A DNA stretch of 25,344 bases from Thalassotalea_B sp049613795. GTDB taxonomy: Bacteria > Pseudomonadota > Gammaproteobacteria > Enterobacterales > Alteromonadaceae. The notes below the pieces were generated by a model. The model saw nothing but the letters and a program-made list of their open reading frames with translations, did not search any database and was not told the DNA's origin. The DNA lies in contig JBMZCX010000043.1 of assembly GCA_049613795.1 (NCBI GenBank), positions 1 through 25,344 of the forward strand, read 5' to 3'. Positions 8,194 through 15,089 of this stretch are shown here, piece by piece; position 1 is the first letter of the stretch, and every line of letters begins with the position of its first letter. Made by a program: the position numbers and the translations under genes.

Positions 8194-8895
8194 ATGGATA
8201 ACTTAAACCTTGGTCGTCATATTTCTGGCCAGTTTAACGAAGATTTAGAACGTGTGATTAACCATGTAATGCAAATGGGCGGCTTGGTTGAAAAGCAACT
8301 ATCTGATGCGTTAACCGCGGTAGGTGACGCTGATGAAGAACTTGCACAAAAAGTACATAAAAATGATTATCAAATTAATAATCTTGAAGTCAGTATTGAT
8401 GATGAGTGTACGCGTATCATCGCCAAAAGGCAGCCAGCGGCGGGTGATTTACGCTTAATCATGGCAATAGTTAAAACCATTGCCGATCTTGAGCGTATTG
8501 GTGATGAAGTTAAAAAAATTGCACAAGTTGCGTTAGAAAGCTTGTCGGGGCAGCAAAAAGACTTATTAGTAAACCTTGATAACTTAGGGCGCAGAGTGCT
8601 GGAATTCTTACAAGCAACGCTTGATGCATTTACCCGTATGGACGTAGATGCAGCCATAGCGACACACCAAAGCGATGCAAAAATCGACCGGGAATACGAA
8701 GCGCTTATGCGCCAATTAATGACGTACATGATGGAAGAACCACGTACTATTCCACAAGTGATGAGTGTTATTTGGTCGGCACGTGCATTAGAGCGTATTG
8801 GTGATCGTTGTCAAAATATTTGTGAATACATCATATATTTTGTAAAAGGTAAGGTCGTACGCCATACAACAGCTGATGACCTTAAAAAAATATAA
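8194..8895 (+). CDS. phoU: Phosphate signalling regulator PhoU
   Basis: Cytoplasmic three-helix-bundle protein that links the Pst transporter to the PhoR/PhoB two-component system and restrains phosphate uptake and Pho signalling when phosphate is plentiful. At 233 residues it has the usual PhoU length, with two pseudo-repeats. Each holds the metal-binding E-x3-D style motif: IADLERIGDEVKKIA in the first half and ALERIGDRCQNICEYI in the second. The start has a clean AGGAG (8182-8186). It follows pstB by 27 bp in the classical pstCAB-phoU order. No PhoR or PhoB gene is in the window, so the partners must be elsewhere. Confidence 0.96.
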   Translation: MDNLNLGRHISGQFNEDLERVINHVMQMGGLVEKQLSDALTAVGDADEELAQKVHKNDYQINNLEVSIDDECTRIIAKRQPAAGDLRLIMAIVKTIADLERIGDEVKKIAQVALESLSGQQKDLLVNLDNLGRRVLEFLQATLDAFTRMDVDAAIATHQSDAKIDREYEALMRQLMTYMMEEPRTIPQVMSVIWSARALERIGDRCQNICEYIIYFVKGKVVRHTTADDLKKI

Positions 8896-9027
8896 GACTT
8901 CTACCATTAATGCTCTATTATTAAATAGACGCTTTAATCGTGCATAAAGTCATTTGCTAATGCAGTTAAATAAGTTAATATCCGCCGCGAAAAACAACAA
9001 AGAGTGTAAACTCCTGGAAATAAAAAT

Positions 9028-9708
9028 ATGGCCAGAAATTCAATACTAGGTGTATTTGCTAAATCACCTATCAAACCATTAGAAAAACACATTCGAATGG
9101 TAAACAAATGTTCTATGCAGCTTATACCTTTCTTTGATGCAGTATTTGCACAAGATTGGTCAACCGCTGGTAAAATAAGAACAAAGATATCTAAATATGA
9201 ACGTGATGCAGACGCATTAAAAAGACAGCTACGCATGGAATTGCCTGGTGGCCTATTTATGCCTGTTGATCGTGCTGATTTATTGGAGTTGTTATCACAA
9301 CAAGATAAAATTGCCAATAAAGCAAAGGATATAGCAGGACGTATTTTCGGACGTAAGTTGGAAATACCTGCAACATTGCAAGAAAAATTTGCTGCTTACG
9401 TTCAGCGTAATATCGACGCAATAGAAAAAGCTGCCGAAGCCATTAATGAATTAGACGACTTATTAGAAACAGGCTTTCGTGGTAGAGAAGTTGAGTTGGT
9501 TGATAAAATCATTCACCAACTTGATGAAATTGAAGATGAAACAGATGCATTGCAAATCACTATTCGTAAAGACTTACTTGCTATTGAAGCTGACATGAGC
9601 GCAGTAGATGTAATGTTCTTATATCAAATAATTGATTGGGTAGGAGACCTAGCAGATTTAGCCGAAAGAGTCGGTGCTCGATTAGAAATTTTACTGGCTA
9701 GGAAATAA
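9028..9708 (+). CDS. PhoU-like DUF47 protein, likely Pit-associated regulator
   Basis: A 226-residue all-helical protein of the DUF47 / TIGR00153 family, distant relatives of PhoU usually encoded next to Pit-type phosphate transporters. It opens with SILGVFAKSPIKPLEKHIRMV, the family's typical start. It carries acidic metal-binding-like patches (PVDRADLLELLSQQDKIANKAKDIAG, HQLDEIEDETDAL) and ends QIIDWVGDLADLAERVGARLEILLAR. It lies only 9 bp before the pit gene, so the two are one unit; a 132-bp gap separates it from phoU and may hold a separate promoter. Its likely role is to control Pit transporter activity, by analogy to characterised DUF47-Pit pairs. Confidence 0.9.
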   Translation: MARNSILGVFAKSPIKPLEKHIRMVNKCSMQLIPFFDAVFAQDWSTAGKIRTKISKYERDADALKRQLRMELPGGLFMPVDRADLLELLSQQDKIANKAKDIAGRIFGRKLEIPATLQEKFAAYVQRNIDAIEKAAEAINELDDLLETGFRGREVELVDKIIHQLDEIEDETDALQITIRKDLLAIEADMSAVDVMFLYQIIDWVGDLADLAERVGARLEILLARK

Positions 9709-9717
9709 GGGTAGCTG

Positions 9718-10983
9718 ATGGACATTTTATTATCGCATGGCTCTACTTTAGTCATGCTTGCAGCCGTTGTTGGCTTTTTTATGGCATGGGGCATTGGTGC
9801 GAACGATGTAGCTAATGCAATGGGAACTTCTGTAGGTTCTAAAGCATTAACCATTAAACAAGCCATTATTATTGCCATGGTATTTGAATTTGCTGGCGCT
9901 TACTTAGCCGGTGGCGAAGTTACCTCAACGATTCGCAAAGGCATAATCGACGCATCCTTTTTTGTCGATTCACCAGAATTATTGGTCTTTGGTATGATAT
10001 CGGCCTTATTTGCTGCGGCTACATGGTTATTAGTTGCTTCAATACTTGGCTGGCCAGTATCAACTACACACTCTATTGTTGGTGCCATTATTGGTTTTGC
10101 TGCCATGGGTGTTAGTGCCGATGCTGTTGAGTGGGGCAAAGTTGGCGGTATAGTCGGTAGTTGGGTAGTAACGCCACTTATTTCGGGTATTATTGCGTTT
10201 ATTATTTTTAATAGTGCACAAAAACTTATTTTTGATACTGAAAAACCGTTAGATAATGCACGCCGTTATGTGCCTCTTTATATGTTTTTGGCTGGTTTTG
10301 TTTTATCACTAGTGACGATTAAAAAAGGTTTAAAACATATAGGCTTAGATATTGGATCTACAGATAGCTTTATTTATGCAGTTGCAGTGGCGGTTGTTGT
10401 TGCCATTATTGGTAAAATATTTATCAATAGAATTAAGTTTGAAGACAACGTAGCTAAAACTACCCATTATGCCAACGTAGAGAAAGTATTTGCTGTATTA
10501 ATGGTTATTACTGCTTGTTGTATGGCCTTTGCCCATGGTTCTAACGATGTAGCTAATGCTATTGGGCCATTGGCCGCGGTAGTTAGTATTGTTGATAATG
10601 GTGGTGAAATAGTTAAGAAAGCGGCACTTGCGTGGTGGATATTACCATTAGGTGGCTTTGGTATTGTTGCTGGTTTAGCGTTATTTGGCCACCGTGTTAT
10701 TGCTACCATTGGTAACGGTATTACTCATTTAACGCCAAGCCGTGGTTTTGCTGCTGAATTAGCGGCAGCATGTACCGTAGTTATTGCTTCAGGTACAGGT
10801 TTACCTATTTCAACGACACAAACCCTTGTTGGTGCTGTGTTAGGTGTAGGTATGGCACGAGGAATTGCAGCGATTAACCTTGGGGTTGTTCGTAATATTG
10901 TTATTTCTTGGGTAGTAACACTACCGGTAGGTGCAGGCTTATCAATATTATTTTTCTGGATGATGAAAAGCATATTTGCATAA
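9718..10983 (+). CDS. pitA: Inorganic phosphate transporter, Pit family
   Basis: Low-affinity, ion-coupled phosphate permease of the inner membrane. The two inverted Pit signature repeats are clear: GIGANDVANAMGTSVGSKAL in the N-terminal half and AHGSNDVANAIGPLAAVV in the C-terminal half. Each is later matched by an STT segment (WPVSTTHSIVGAIIG and LPISTTQTLVGAVLG). About ten hydrophobic segments are visible, and 421 residues is in the normal range for the shorter Pit proteins. The start has GGGTAG upstream. It is co-transcribed with the DUF47 gene. The coupling ion (proton or sodium) cannot be decided from the sequence. The gene is followed by a repeat element and a strong terminator at 11115-11142. 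Confidence 0.92.
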   Translation: MDILLSHGSTLVMLAAVVGFFMAWGIGANDVANAMGTSVGSKALTIKQAIIIAMVFEFAGAYLAGGEVTSTIRKGIIDASFFVDSPELLVFGMISALFAAATWLLVASILGWPVSTTHSIVGAIIGFAAMGVSADAVEWGKVGGIVGSWVVTPLISGIIAFIIFNSAQKLIFDTEKPLDNARRYVPLYMFLAGFVLSLVTIKKGLKHIGLDIGSTDSFIYAVAVAVVVAIIGKIFINRIKFEDNVAKTTHYANVEKVFAVLMVITACCMAFAHGSNDVANAIGPLAAVVSIVDNGGEIVKKAALAWWILPLGGFGIVAGLALFGHRVIATIGNGITHLTPSRGFAAELAAACTVVIASGTGLPISTTQTLVGAVLGVGMARGIAAINLGVVRNIVISWVVTLPVGAGLSILFFWMMKSIFA

Positions 10984-10992
10984 GTTTATAAT

Positions 10993-11113
10993 CTGAGCGT
11001 TCATCCTGAACATTGTCGTTTTTTGCCATCCATGGCACCACGACATTGCCTGCAAGGACGTAGGTACTTAGGTTGTGTATGGAACAAACAACCTGACCGT
11101 TCATCCTGAACAT
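10993..11113. repeat. Structured intergenic repeat with 100-bp-spaced palindromic ends
   Basis: The 21-mer CTGAGCGTTCATCCTGAACAT at 10993-11013 recurs at 11093-11113 with one change (G to C), exactly 100 bp later. Each copy contains the inverted repeat GTTCA-TCC-TGAAC. Between them are GCCAT/ATGGC (11025-11035), TGTCG/CGACA (11014-11045) and AGGTTGT/ACAACCT (11070-11094), so the single strand could fold strongly. It codes for nothing convincing; the minus-strand open frame across it is a by-product. It resembles a small non-coding dispersed repeat (REP or MITE-like), but no second copy is present in this window. Confidence 0.65.
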
Positions 11114-11114
11114 A

Positions 11115-11142
11115 AAAGGCCAATCGTTGATTGGCTTTTTTT
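11115..11142 (+). terminator. Rho-independent terminator of the phosphate island
   Basis: GCCAATC (11119-11125), loop GTT, GATTGGC (11129-11135), then seven T. An A-run precedes the stem, so it may also work weakly on the other strand. It closes transcription from the DUF47-pit unit. Confidence 0.9.
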
Positions 11143-11225
11143 ATGGGTGTTCAAAAATTATATCTACAGGCCGTCATAAAGAGGATATTTATTTATCGCT
11201 AAGCCTTGTCTGTTTTACATACTAC

Positions 11226-11254
11226 TTGCGTAAAAAATAAACTTGGGATATAAA
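11226..11254 (+). promoter_or_regulatory. Candidate sigma-70 promoter for the 136-residue membrane protein
   Basis: TTGCGT at 11226-11231 and TATAAA at 11249-11254 are separated by 17 bp, and the site lies 32 bp before the TTG start at 11287. Both hexamers are good matches, but in AT-rich DNA chance matches are common. Confidence 0.5.
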
Positions 11255-11286
11255 AGTTATAAATAATAATAAAAAGAGATAATAAT

Positions 11287-11697
11287 TTGTTCACTATTAA
11301 TAAAAAACTAGGTTCGTTTGTTTTTGGCTGTGCCTTGGCGGCGTCATATTTATGGTTGGTGAGTGTTGGCAGTTCAATTTCTGTATTTGATATGTTACTA
11401 GTTAATACAGGTTTGGCGTTAGATCATTATTCAGGGATTGTTACGGCTGTACTAGCGCTAGTTGTTTCAGGTAGTTTATTATTAATAATGAATAAAGGGT
11501 TTAACCTTTGCCCTAGTGAACATCCATTTTGGTTATTACTCCCTTCGCTTTATTTACTTACTTTAACCACGTTTTCTGCGTTTGAAATGCTAGTATCAAT
11601 ACTTTATGCTGCTGTTCCTTGCTTATTTGTGTTTGGCGTTTCAGCGGTATTTTTTCGTATTTCACGACAGAAGTTGTGGTTGAAGACTGAAGACTGA
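11287..11697 (+). CDS. Hypothetical four-helix membrane protein
   Basis: I do not recognise this 136-residue protein. It has about four hydrophobic segments: roughly 9-28 (FVFGCALAASYLWLVSVG), 49-68 (GIVTAVLALVVSGSLLLIM), 80-98 (PFWLLLPSLYLLTLTTFSAF) and 102-125 (VSILYAAVPCLFVFGVSAVFF), with a basic C-terminal tail. The start is a TTG supported by AAGAGA about nine bases upstream and by a good promoter match; no ATG lies near. It stands alone between the phosphate terminator and the convergent pheA, so the neighbours give no clue to function. Composition and membrane pattern favour a real gene over a chance frame. Confidence 0.72.
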   Translation: MFTINKKLGSFVFGCALAASYLWLVSVGSSISVFDMLLVNTGLALDHYSGIVTAVLALVVSGSLLLIMNKGFNLCPSEHPFWLLLPSLYLLTLTTFSAFEMLVSILYAAVPCLFVFGVSAVFFRISRQKLWLKTED

Positions 11698-11710
11698 AGA
11701 TTTCAGCTTG

Positions 11711-11753
11711 ATTGCACATAAAGGTAAACCAATAGTTTACCTTTATGTGGCAA
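11711..11753. terminator. Bidirectional terminator hairpin between convergent genes
   Basis: A perfect 15-bp stem (11715-11729 with 11735-11749) surrounds the loop CAATA and is extended by TTGC/GCAA past one bulged base. There is no long T-run on either side, but the stem is long and sits exactly between the plus-strand membrane protein and the end of minus-strand pheA. Confidence 0.7.
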
Positions 11754-11756
11754 TAA

Positions 11757-12938
11757 CTAAGTGTTTAATGCGCTGCTTGGTACACTCGTTGGGCTAATAT
11801 GCTCAATAGGGTAGCAGCCTAACACTTTAATAAAGTTAGTTTGTGGAGTAATTTCAGCAATAGCTTCTTGTAAGGCAATACTTTTTATATTGGCCTCTAC
11901 GTCAATATAAAACATTTCTTCCCATGGTCTACCTTGTATTGGTCGCGACTCTAGTTTGCACATATTAATGCCTTTATTTTTAAGTACTAATAAGCATTCA
12001 ACAAGTGCCCCAGGTTTTTGTCCTGTTGCTAATATAATCGCTGTTTTAGCGGGGATCTGTTCGGCGACATCTATCGCTTTTCGTGCGACTAAAATAAAGC
12101 GGCTATGGTTTTCGTTTTGATTCGCAATAGACTTCTCTAACGCGTGCAATTGATATAATTTTCCGCCTTCTTCACTACCAATTACAGCCACTTCATCACT
12201 TTGTAATTCATATGCTTGTGCCATGGCGTCAGCGGTACTTTCGCAGTATTCAATACGAATATTCTTTTGCTTGTCTAAAAAGTTGCTACATTGAGTAAAC
12301 GGTTGGCCATGTGCATAAATGGTTTTTATTTTATCTAAGCGTGTATTTACGGCTGTAAGTAAGCAATGCTCTATGGGTTGAGTTATTTCGCCAACAATAG
12401 ACAAGTTAGTGTGCTGAAGTACGTCATAAACTTCATTTATACTGCCTGAACTGGTATTTTCAATAGGCAACATGCCGTAGTCAACGTGTCCTGACTCAAC
12501 TTGAGACATTATTTCAGCAAAACTCTGACAGCCAAATTCGATAATTTTTTCGGCACGTCGTGAAAAATAACGATGACTTGCTAAATAGCTATACGAGCCT
12601 TTATCGCCTAAAAATGCCACGCTTACTGTCGGCATTTCAATGTTAGGGTTCGCTAGCGTTTGTAAATAGGCTTGCTGATTAAGTACCGAGTCTTCAATAA
12701 TTGTTTGAAAAATACAGGTTACATAATGTGCGTCTAATCCTAAAGCTTTCCCTTGTTTTATTAAGCGAATAAGTAGTTCTTGCTCTCGTTGCTGGTCACG
12801 AACAGGGCGTACTAAGTGCGCTTTGCTTTTAGCAACATTTAAAGTAAGTGAGCGGCGTTTAGCAAATAAGGTTAATAATTCTTGATCAAGTTGAGTGATG
12901 TTTTCTCGTATTTTAGTTAAGTCTAATTCTTCGTTCAC
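11757..12938 (-). CDS. pheA: Bifunctional chorismate mutase / prephenate dehydratase
   Basis: P-protein that converts chorismate to prephenate and then to phenylpyruvate, committing flux to phenylalanine. The AroQ-type mutase domain spans about residues 5-90 (IRENITQLDQELLTLFAKRR, later RDQQREQELL). The dehydratase domain follows from about 105 (VAFLGDKGSYSYLA, PIENTSSGSINEVYDVL, then HSRFILV in place of the common TRF motif). The ACT domain has both phenylalanine-binding signatures, GALVECLLVLKNKGI and CKLESRP, so feedback inhibition by phenylalanine is expected. At 393 residues it has the length of the E. coli enzyme. The GTG start has AAGGAT about six bases upstream. A terminator-type hairpin lies in its leader (12980-13002), with no other minus-strand gene before it, which indicates attenuation. 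Confidence 0.97.
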   Translation of the reverse strand: MNEELDLTKIRENITQLDQELLTLFAKRRSLTLNVAKSKAHLVRPVRDQQREQELLIRLIKQGKALGLDAHYVTCIFQTIIEDSVLNQQAYLQTLANPNIEMPTVSVAFLGDKGSYSYLASHRYFSRRAEKIIEFGCQSFAEIMSQVESGHVDYGMLPIENTSSGSINEVYDVLQHTNLSIVGEITQPIEHCLLTAVNTRLDKIKTIYAHGQPFTQCSNFLDKQKNIRIEYCESTADAMAQAYELQSDEVAVIGSEEGGKLYQLHALEKSIANQNENHSRFILVARKAIDVAEQIPAKTAIILATGQKPGALVECLLVLKNKGINMCKLESRPIQGRPWEEMFYIDVEANIKSIALQEAIAEITPQTNFIKVLGCYPIEHISPTSVPSSALNT

Positions 12939-12979
12939 GGTTGATCCTTACTTGCCACTGAATAGCTGATATGCCAGAT

Positions 12980-13078
12980 AAAAAAGCCTCCACATGGAGG
13001 CTATAGTTACTTTACTTTATCGAGGCTGTTATATGAGTTCAAGGCTTTCTTTAGAATGAATAAAAAATAACTATAGCC
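12980..13078 (-). promoter_or_regulatory. pheA leader with attenuator and competing antiterminator
   Basis: On the minus strand, AGCCTCC (12996-13002), loop ATGT, GGAGGCT (12985-12991) and six T form a classic intrinsic terminator about 40 bases before the pheA start. The 5' arm overlaps TAACTATAGCC (12999-13009), which is perfectly complementary to GGCTATAGTTA (13068-13078) upstream. The two pairings exclude each other, as in amino-acid biosynthetic attenuators. A stop-free Phe/Tyr-rich stretch (13116 to 13051) covers the upstream arm and ends TTT TAT TCA TTC TAA, but it has no ATG, GTG or TTG in frame, so the leader peptide is not proven. Confidence 0.75.
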
Positions 13079-13193
13079 AGATGATATTTACCCGTTTGTG
13101 AGAATAAATAAGAAAATTAACTATTTTAGGCGCTTTTTACATAGTTTATTGTCGACTTTAATGTAATAATCAAATCGCCTTTGTAACATTTAA

Positions 13194-13216
13194 GTAACAA
13201 AATGCATTTTTGTTAC
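13194..13216. promoter_or_regulatory. Candidate operator: GTAACAAAA/TTTTGTTAC palindrome
   Basis: Perfect 9-bp arms at 13194-13202 and 13208-13216 flank TGCAT. A further GTAACA at 13183-13188 is exactly 11 bp (one helical turn) upstream of the first arm. It lies in the divergent region between pheA and the 119-residue gene and has no T-run, so a protein-binding site is more likely than a terminator. The regulator is unknown. Confidence 0.45.
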
Positions 13217-13248
13217 GGTAGAAGCAGGGCTGATTTAATCGTTTTCAT

Positions 13249-13268
13249 TATCGTTCTAGTAAACGATA
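13249..13268 (+). promoter_or_regulatory. Candidate operator over the -35 region of the 119-residue gene
   Basis: TATCGTTCTAGTAAACGATA has perfect 7-bp arms around a 6-bp centre. A TATACT (13283-13288) that could be a -10 lies 14 bp downstream, so the palindrome would cover the -35 position of a promoter for the gene at 13391. No good -35 hexamer is seen, which fits an activator site or a repressor-covered promoter. Confidence 0.45.
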
Positions 13269-13390
13269 AAATAGTTACCTTATATACTGAAGAATTAAAA
13301 CGAGTAGTTTAGGGAAAAGCTATAAACTAATTTACTGAATATCATTTATCGTAATAAAGTGATACCTAACTAATAATAATAAAAATAATT

Positions 13391-13750
13391 ATGAAAAATA
13401 CAGATTCTCGTTATGTCCAAATAGATGATTGGATTTTTGAAGTAAAAACGGTGCGAGCCTTAAAAGTTGATAAATATGGTGATCCTTACAAGGCAATTGC
13501 TAACTGCAACATTAATGGCGACAATATGTATGTCGATGGCTTGCTTAGTAAAAACGATGAAGACCTTTCAAAAGAAGACTACCTTGCTTTTCTTAAATTT
13601 TCGAGAAAATTAGGCTTAAAAGGCTTTTCTTATCATCGTTTTCATAATGGTGAGTCATCAACAAAAAATGCGAATGTAAAAACACTTGATTCATCTGAAG
13701 CAAATGTTGAACCCAATGTCACACCGCAGCCTATTCGACTAGTTAAATAG
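13391..13750 (+). CDS. Hypothetical 119-residue protein
   Basis: I do not recognise this protein. It is soluble-looking, without signal peptide or membrane segment. The first 80 residues are compact and mixed (YVQIDDWIFEVKTVRALKVD, then IANCNINGDNMYVDGLLSK, then LAFLKFSRKLGLKGFSYHRF). The last 35 are low-complexity and probably disordered (NANVKTLDSSEANVEPNV). The upstream leader is about 100 bases of A-T-rich DNA with no clear Shine-Dalgarno, yet two palindromes lie in front, suggesting a regulated gene. It is followed 90 bp later by the desulfurase operon in the same direction. Coding bias looks like the neighbours, so it is probably a real, lineage-restricted gene. Confidence 0.72.
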   Translation: MKNTDSRYVQIDDWIFEVKTVRALKVDKYGDPYKAIANCNINGDNMYVDGLLSKNDEDLSKEDYLAFLKFSRKLGLKGFSYHRFHNGESSTKNANVKTLDSSEANVEPNVTPQPIRLVK

Positions 13751-13762
13751 CAAACATTAACC

Positions 13763-13788
13763 GTTACATTTCATCAGTTGTTTGTAAC
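13763..13788 (+). promoter_or_regulatory. GTTACA/TGTAAC inverted repeat before the desulfurase operon
   Basis: GTTACA (13763-13768) and TGTAAC (13783-13788) are complementary, with 14 bp between. The GTAACA core is the same as in the palindrome at 13194-13216, hinting at one regulator for both. Six-base arms are short, so this is a tentative call. Confidence 0.3.
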
Positions 13789-13840
13789 ATGTATGATTGT
13801 TAGCTTATTAGCATCCTTTTTACTGTTTTATTAGAATAAT

Positions 13841-15088
13841 ATGTCAACTGTTAGTCCTTGGAAGCGTGACTTTCCCATTTTTTCTTCTCAAGCTCACCCT
13901 GATTTATGTTATTTAGATAGCGCTGCAACTTGCTTAACGCCAAAGCGTGTTGCAGATGCGATGCATCATTATCAATGTTATTCCCATGCGAATAGTCATA
14001 AAGGCTTATATCAATTAAGCGCGAAGGTTACCGAATGTGTAGAACGTGCTCGTTGTCGTGTGGCCGAATTTATTGGTGCATCAAGCCAGCACAGTGTTGT
14101 GTTTACTACGGGCACCACTGACAGCTTGAACTTGGTTGCTTATAGTTACGTTGAAGAAAAAATAACAGCAGATAGCAATATTATTATTAGCGCTGCTGAA
14201 CATCATGCAAATTTATTACCTTGGCAACGATTATGTCAGCAATATGGAGCAAGCTTACGAGTGGCCCCGCTTGATGAATGCGGAGCGATTGATTTTACTA
14301 AGCTAGTTGCTTTGGTTGATAGTAATACTGTAATGATTGCGATAGCTCATAGCGCTAATGTTATTGGTCGATTTAACCCGGTAAAAAAAATCTGTCAGTT
14401 TGCACGTAAAAAAAATATTGCCACTGTAATAGATGGTGCTCAAGCGGTCACTCATGGTCCTATTAATGTTAACGATATTGGCTGTGACTTTTACGCGTTT
14501 TCAGGGCATAAATTGTACGGCCCAACAGGCTGTGGGGTTTTATATTGTAGAACGGACTTAATTGAGCAAATGCGCCCTTATAAAGTGGGCGGTGGCATTA
14601 TTAATAATGTGACTTATGATAACTGTAGTTATTTGTCTGGCCCATTAAAGTTTGAAGCTGGTTCGCATAATGTTGTAAGTATTATTGGCTTAGTTGAAGC
14701 GCTTGATTATTTAGACGATATTTCATGGAAAGACATTAATAATTATTTAGGTAGTTTAAGCCGCTACACGCAACAATGTTTAGCTGAATTTAATTTTATT
14801 AAACCTGTTATTACTAATAGCGTTGCTGCTATTGAGCTTGATCGTGGTTTAGCGCCTTATCTCTATAGCTTTCAATTAGATAAAGTACACAGTCATGATG
14901 TTGCCAGCATGCTCGATAGTGAAAATATTGCCGTAAGAGCGGGACATCATTGTGCTCAGCCGTTACATAAAGCCTTAGGCTTAAATTCTAGCGTCAGAGT
15001 TTCATTAGGGTTATATAATAATACCGCTGATATTGAACGTTTGGCTAATGCACTTAAGCACACATATCAGCTAATGGCGGTTGAATAA
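13841..15088 (+). CDS. Group II cysteine desulfurase (CsdA/SufS-like)
   Basis: PLP enzyme that takes sulfur from cysteine as a persulfide and passes it to an acceptor. The fold-type I aminotransferase V signatures are complete: LDSAAT near residue 25, VVFTTGTTDSLNLVA, AAEHHANLLPWQ (His121/122), VIDGAQAVTHG, and the PLP-binding lysine in SGHKLYGPTG (Lys224). The catalytic cysteine is Cys371 in RAGHHCAQPLHK, the short-loop form of group II (SufS/CsdA). It leads four tightly packed genes and is followed at once by a SufU-like partner rather than SufE/CsdE. With XdhC and a MocA-like enzyme downstream, its sulfur may go to the molybdenum cofactor; that target is inference. Confidence 0.92.
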   Translation: MSTVSPWKRDFPIFSSQAHPDLCYLDSAATCLTPKRVADAMHHYQCYSHANSHKGLYQLSAKVTECVERARCRVAEFIGASSQHSVVFTTGTTDSLNLVAYSYVEEKITADSNIIISAAEHHANLLPWQRLCQQYGASLRVAPLDECGAIDFTKLVALVDSNTVMIAIAHSANVIGRFNPVKKICQFARKKNIATVIDGAQAVTHGPINVNDIGCDFYAFSGHKLYGPTGCGVLYCRTDLIEQMRPYKVGGGIINNVTYDNCSYLSGPLKFEAGSHNVVSIIGLVEALDYLDDISWKDINNYLGSLSRYTQQCLAEFNFIKPVITNSVAAIELDRGLAPYLYSFQLDKVHSHDVASMLDSENIAVRAGHHCAQPLHKALGLNSSVRVSLGLYNNTADIERLANALKHTYQLMAVE

Positions 15089-15089
15089 A

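Noticed and set aside
5087..10973. Several minus-strand open frames of 80-120 codons inside the pst and pit genes
   Set aside because: They are antisense shadows of well-recognised plus-strand genes, with no ribosome sites or family motifs.
10901..11113. Minus-strand open frame across the end of pitA and the repeat
   Set aside because: It overlaps the real pitA end and the structured repeat, and its peptide has no recognisable character.
13121..13189. 22-codon minus-strand frame before pheA as a leader peptide
   Set aside because: It has only one Phe and two Tyr, no Shine-Dalgarno, and ends well before the attenuator arms, so it does not fit a phenylalanine leader.
13249..13268. TrpR or TyrR operator
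   Set aside because: The CTAGT core is reminiscent of the TrpR site, but the arms do not match, and the TyrR pattern TGTAAA-N6-TTTACA is absent; left as an unassigned dyad.
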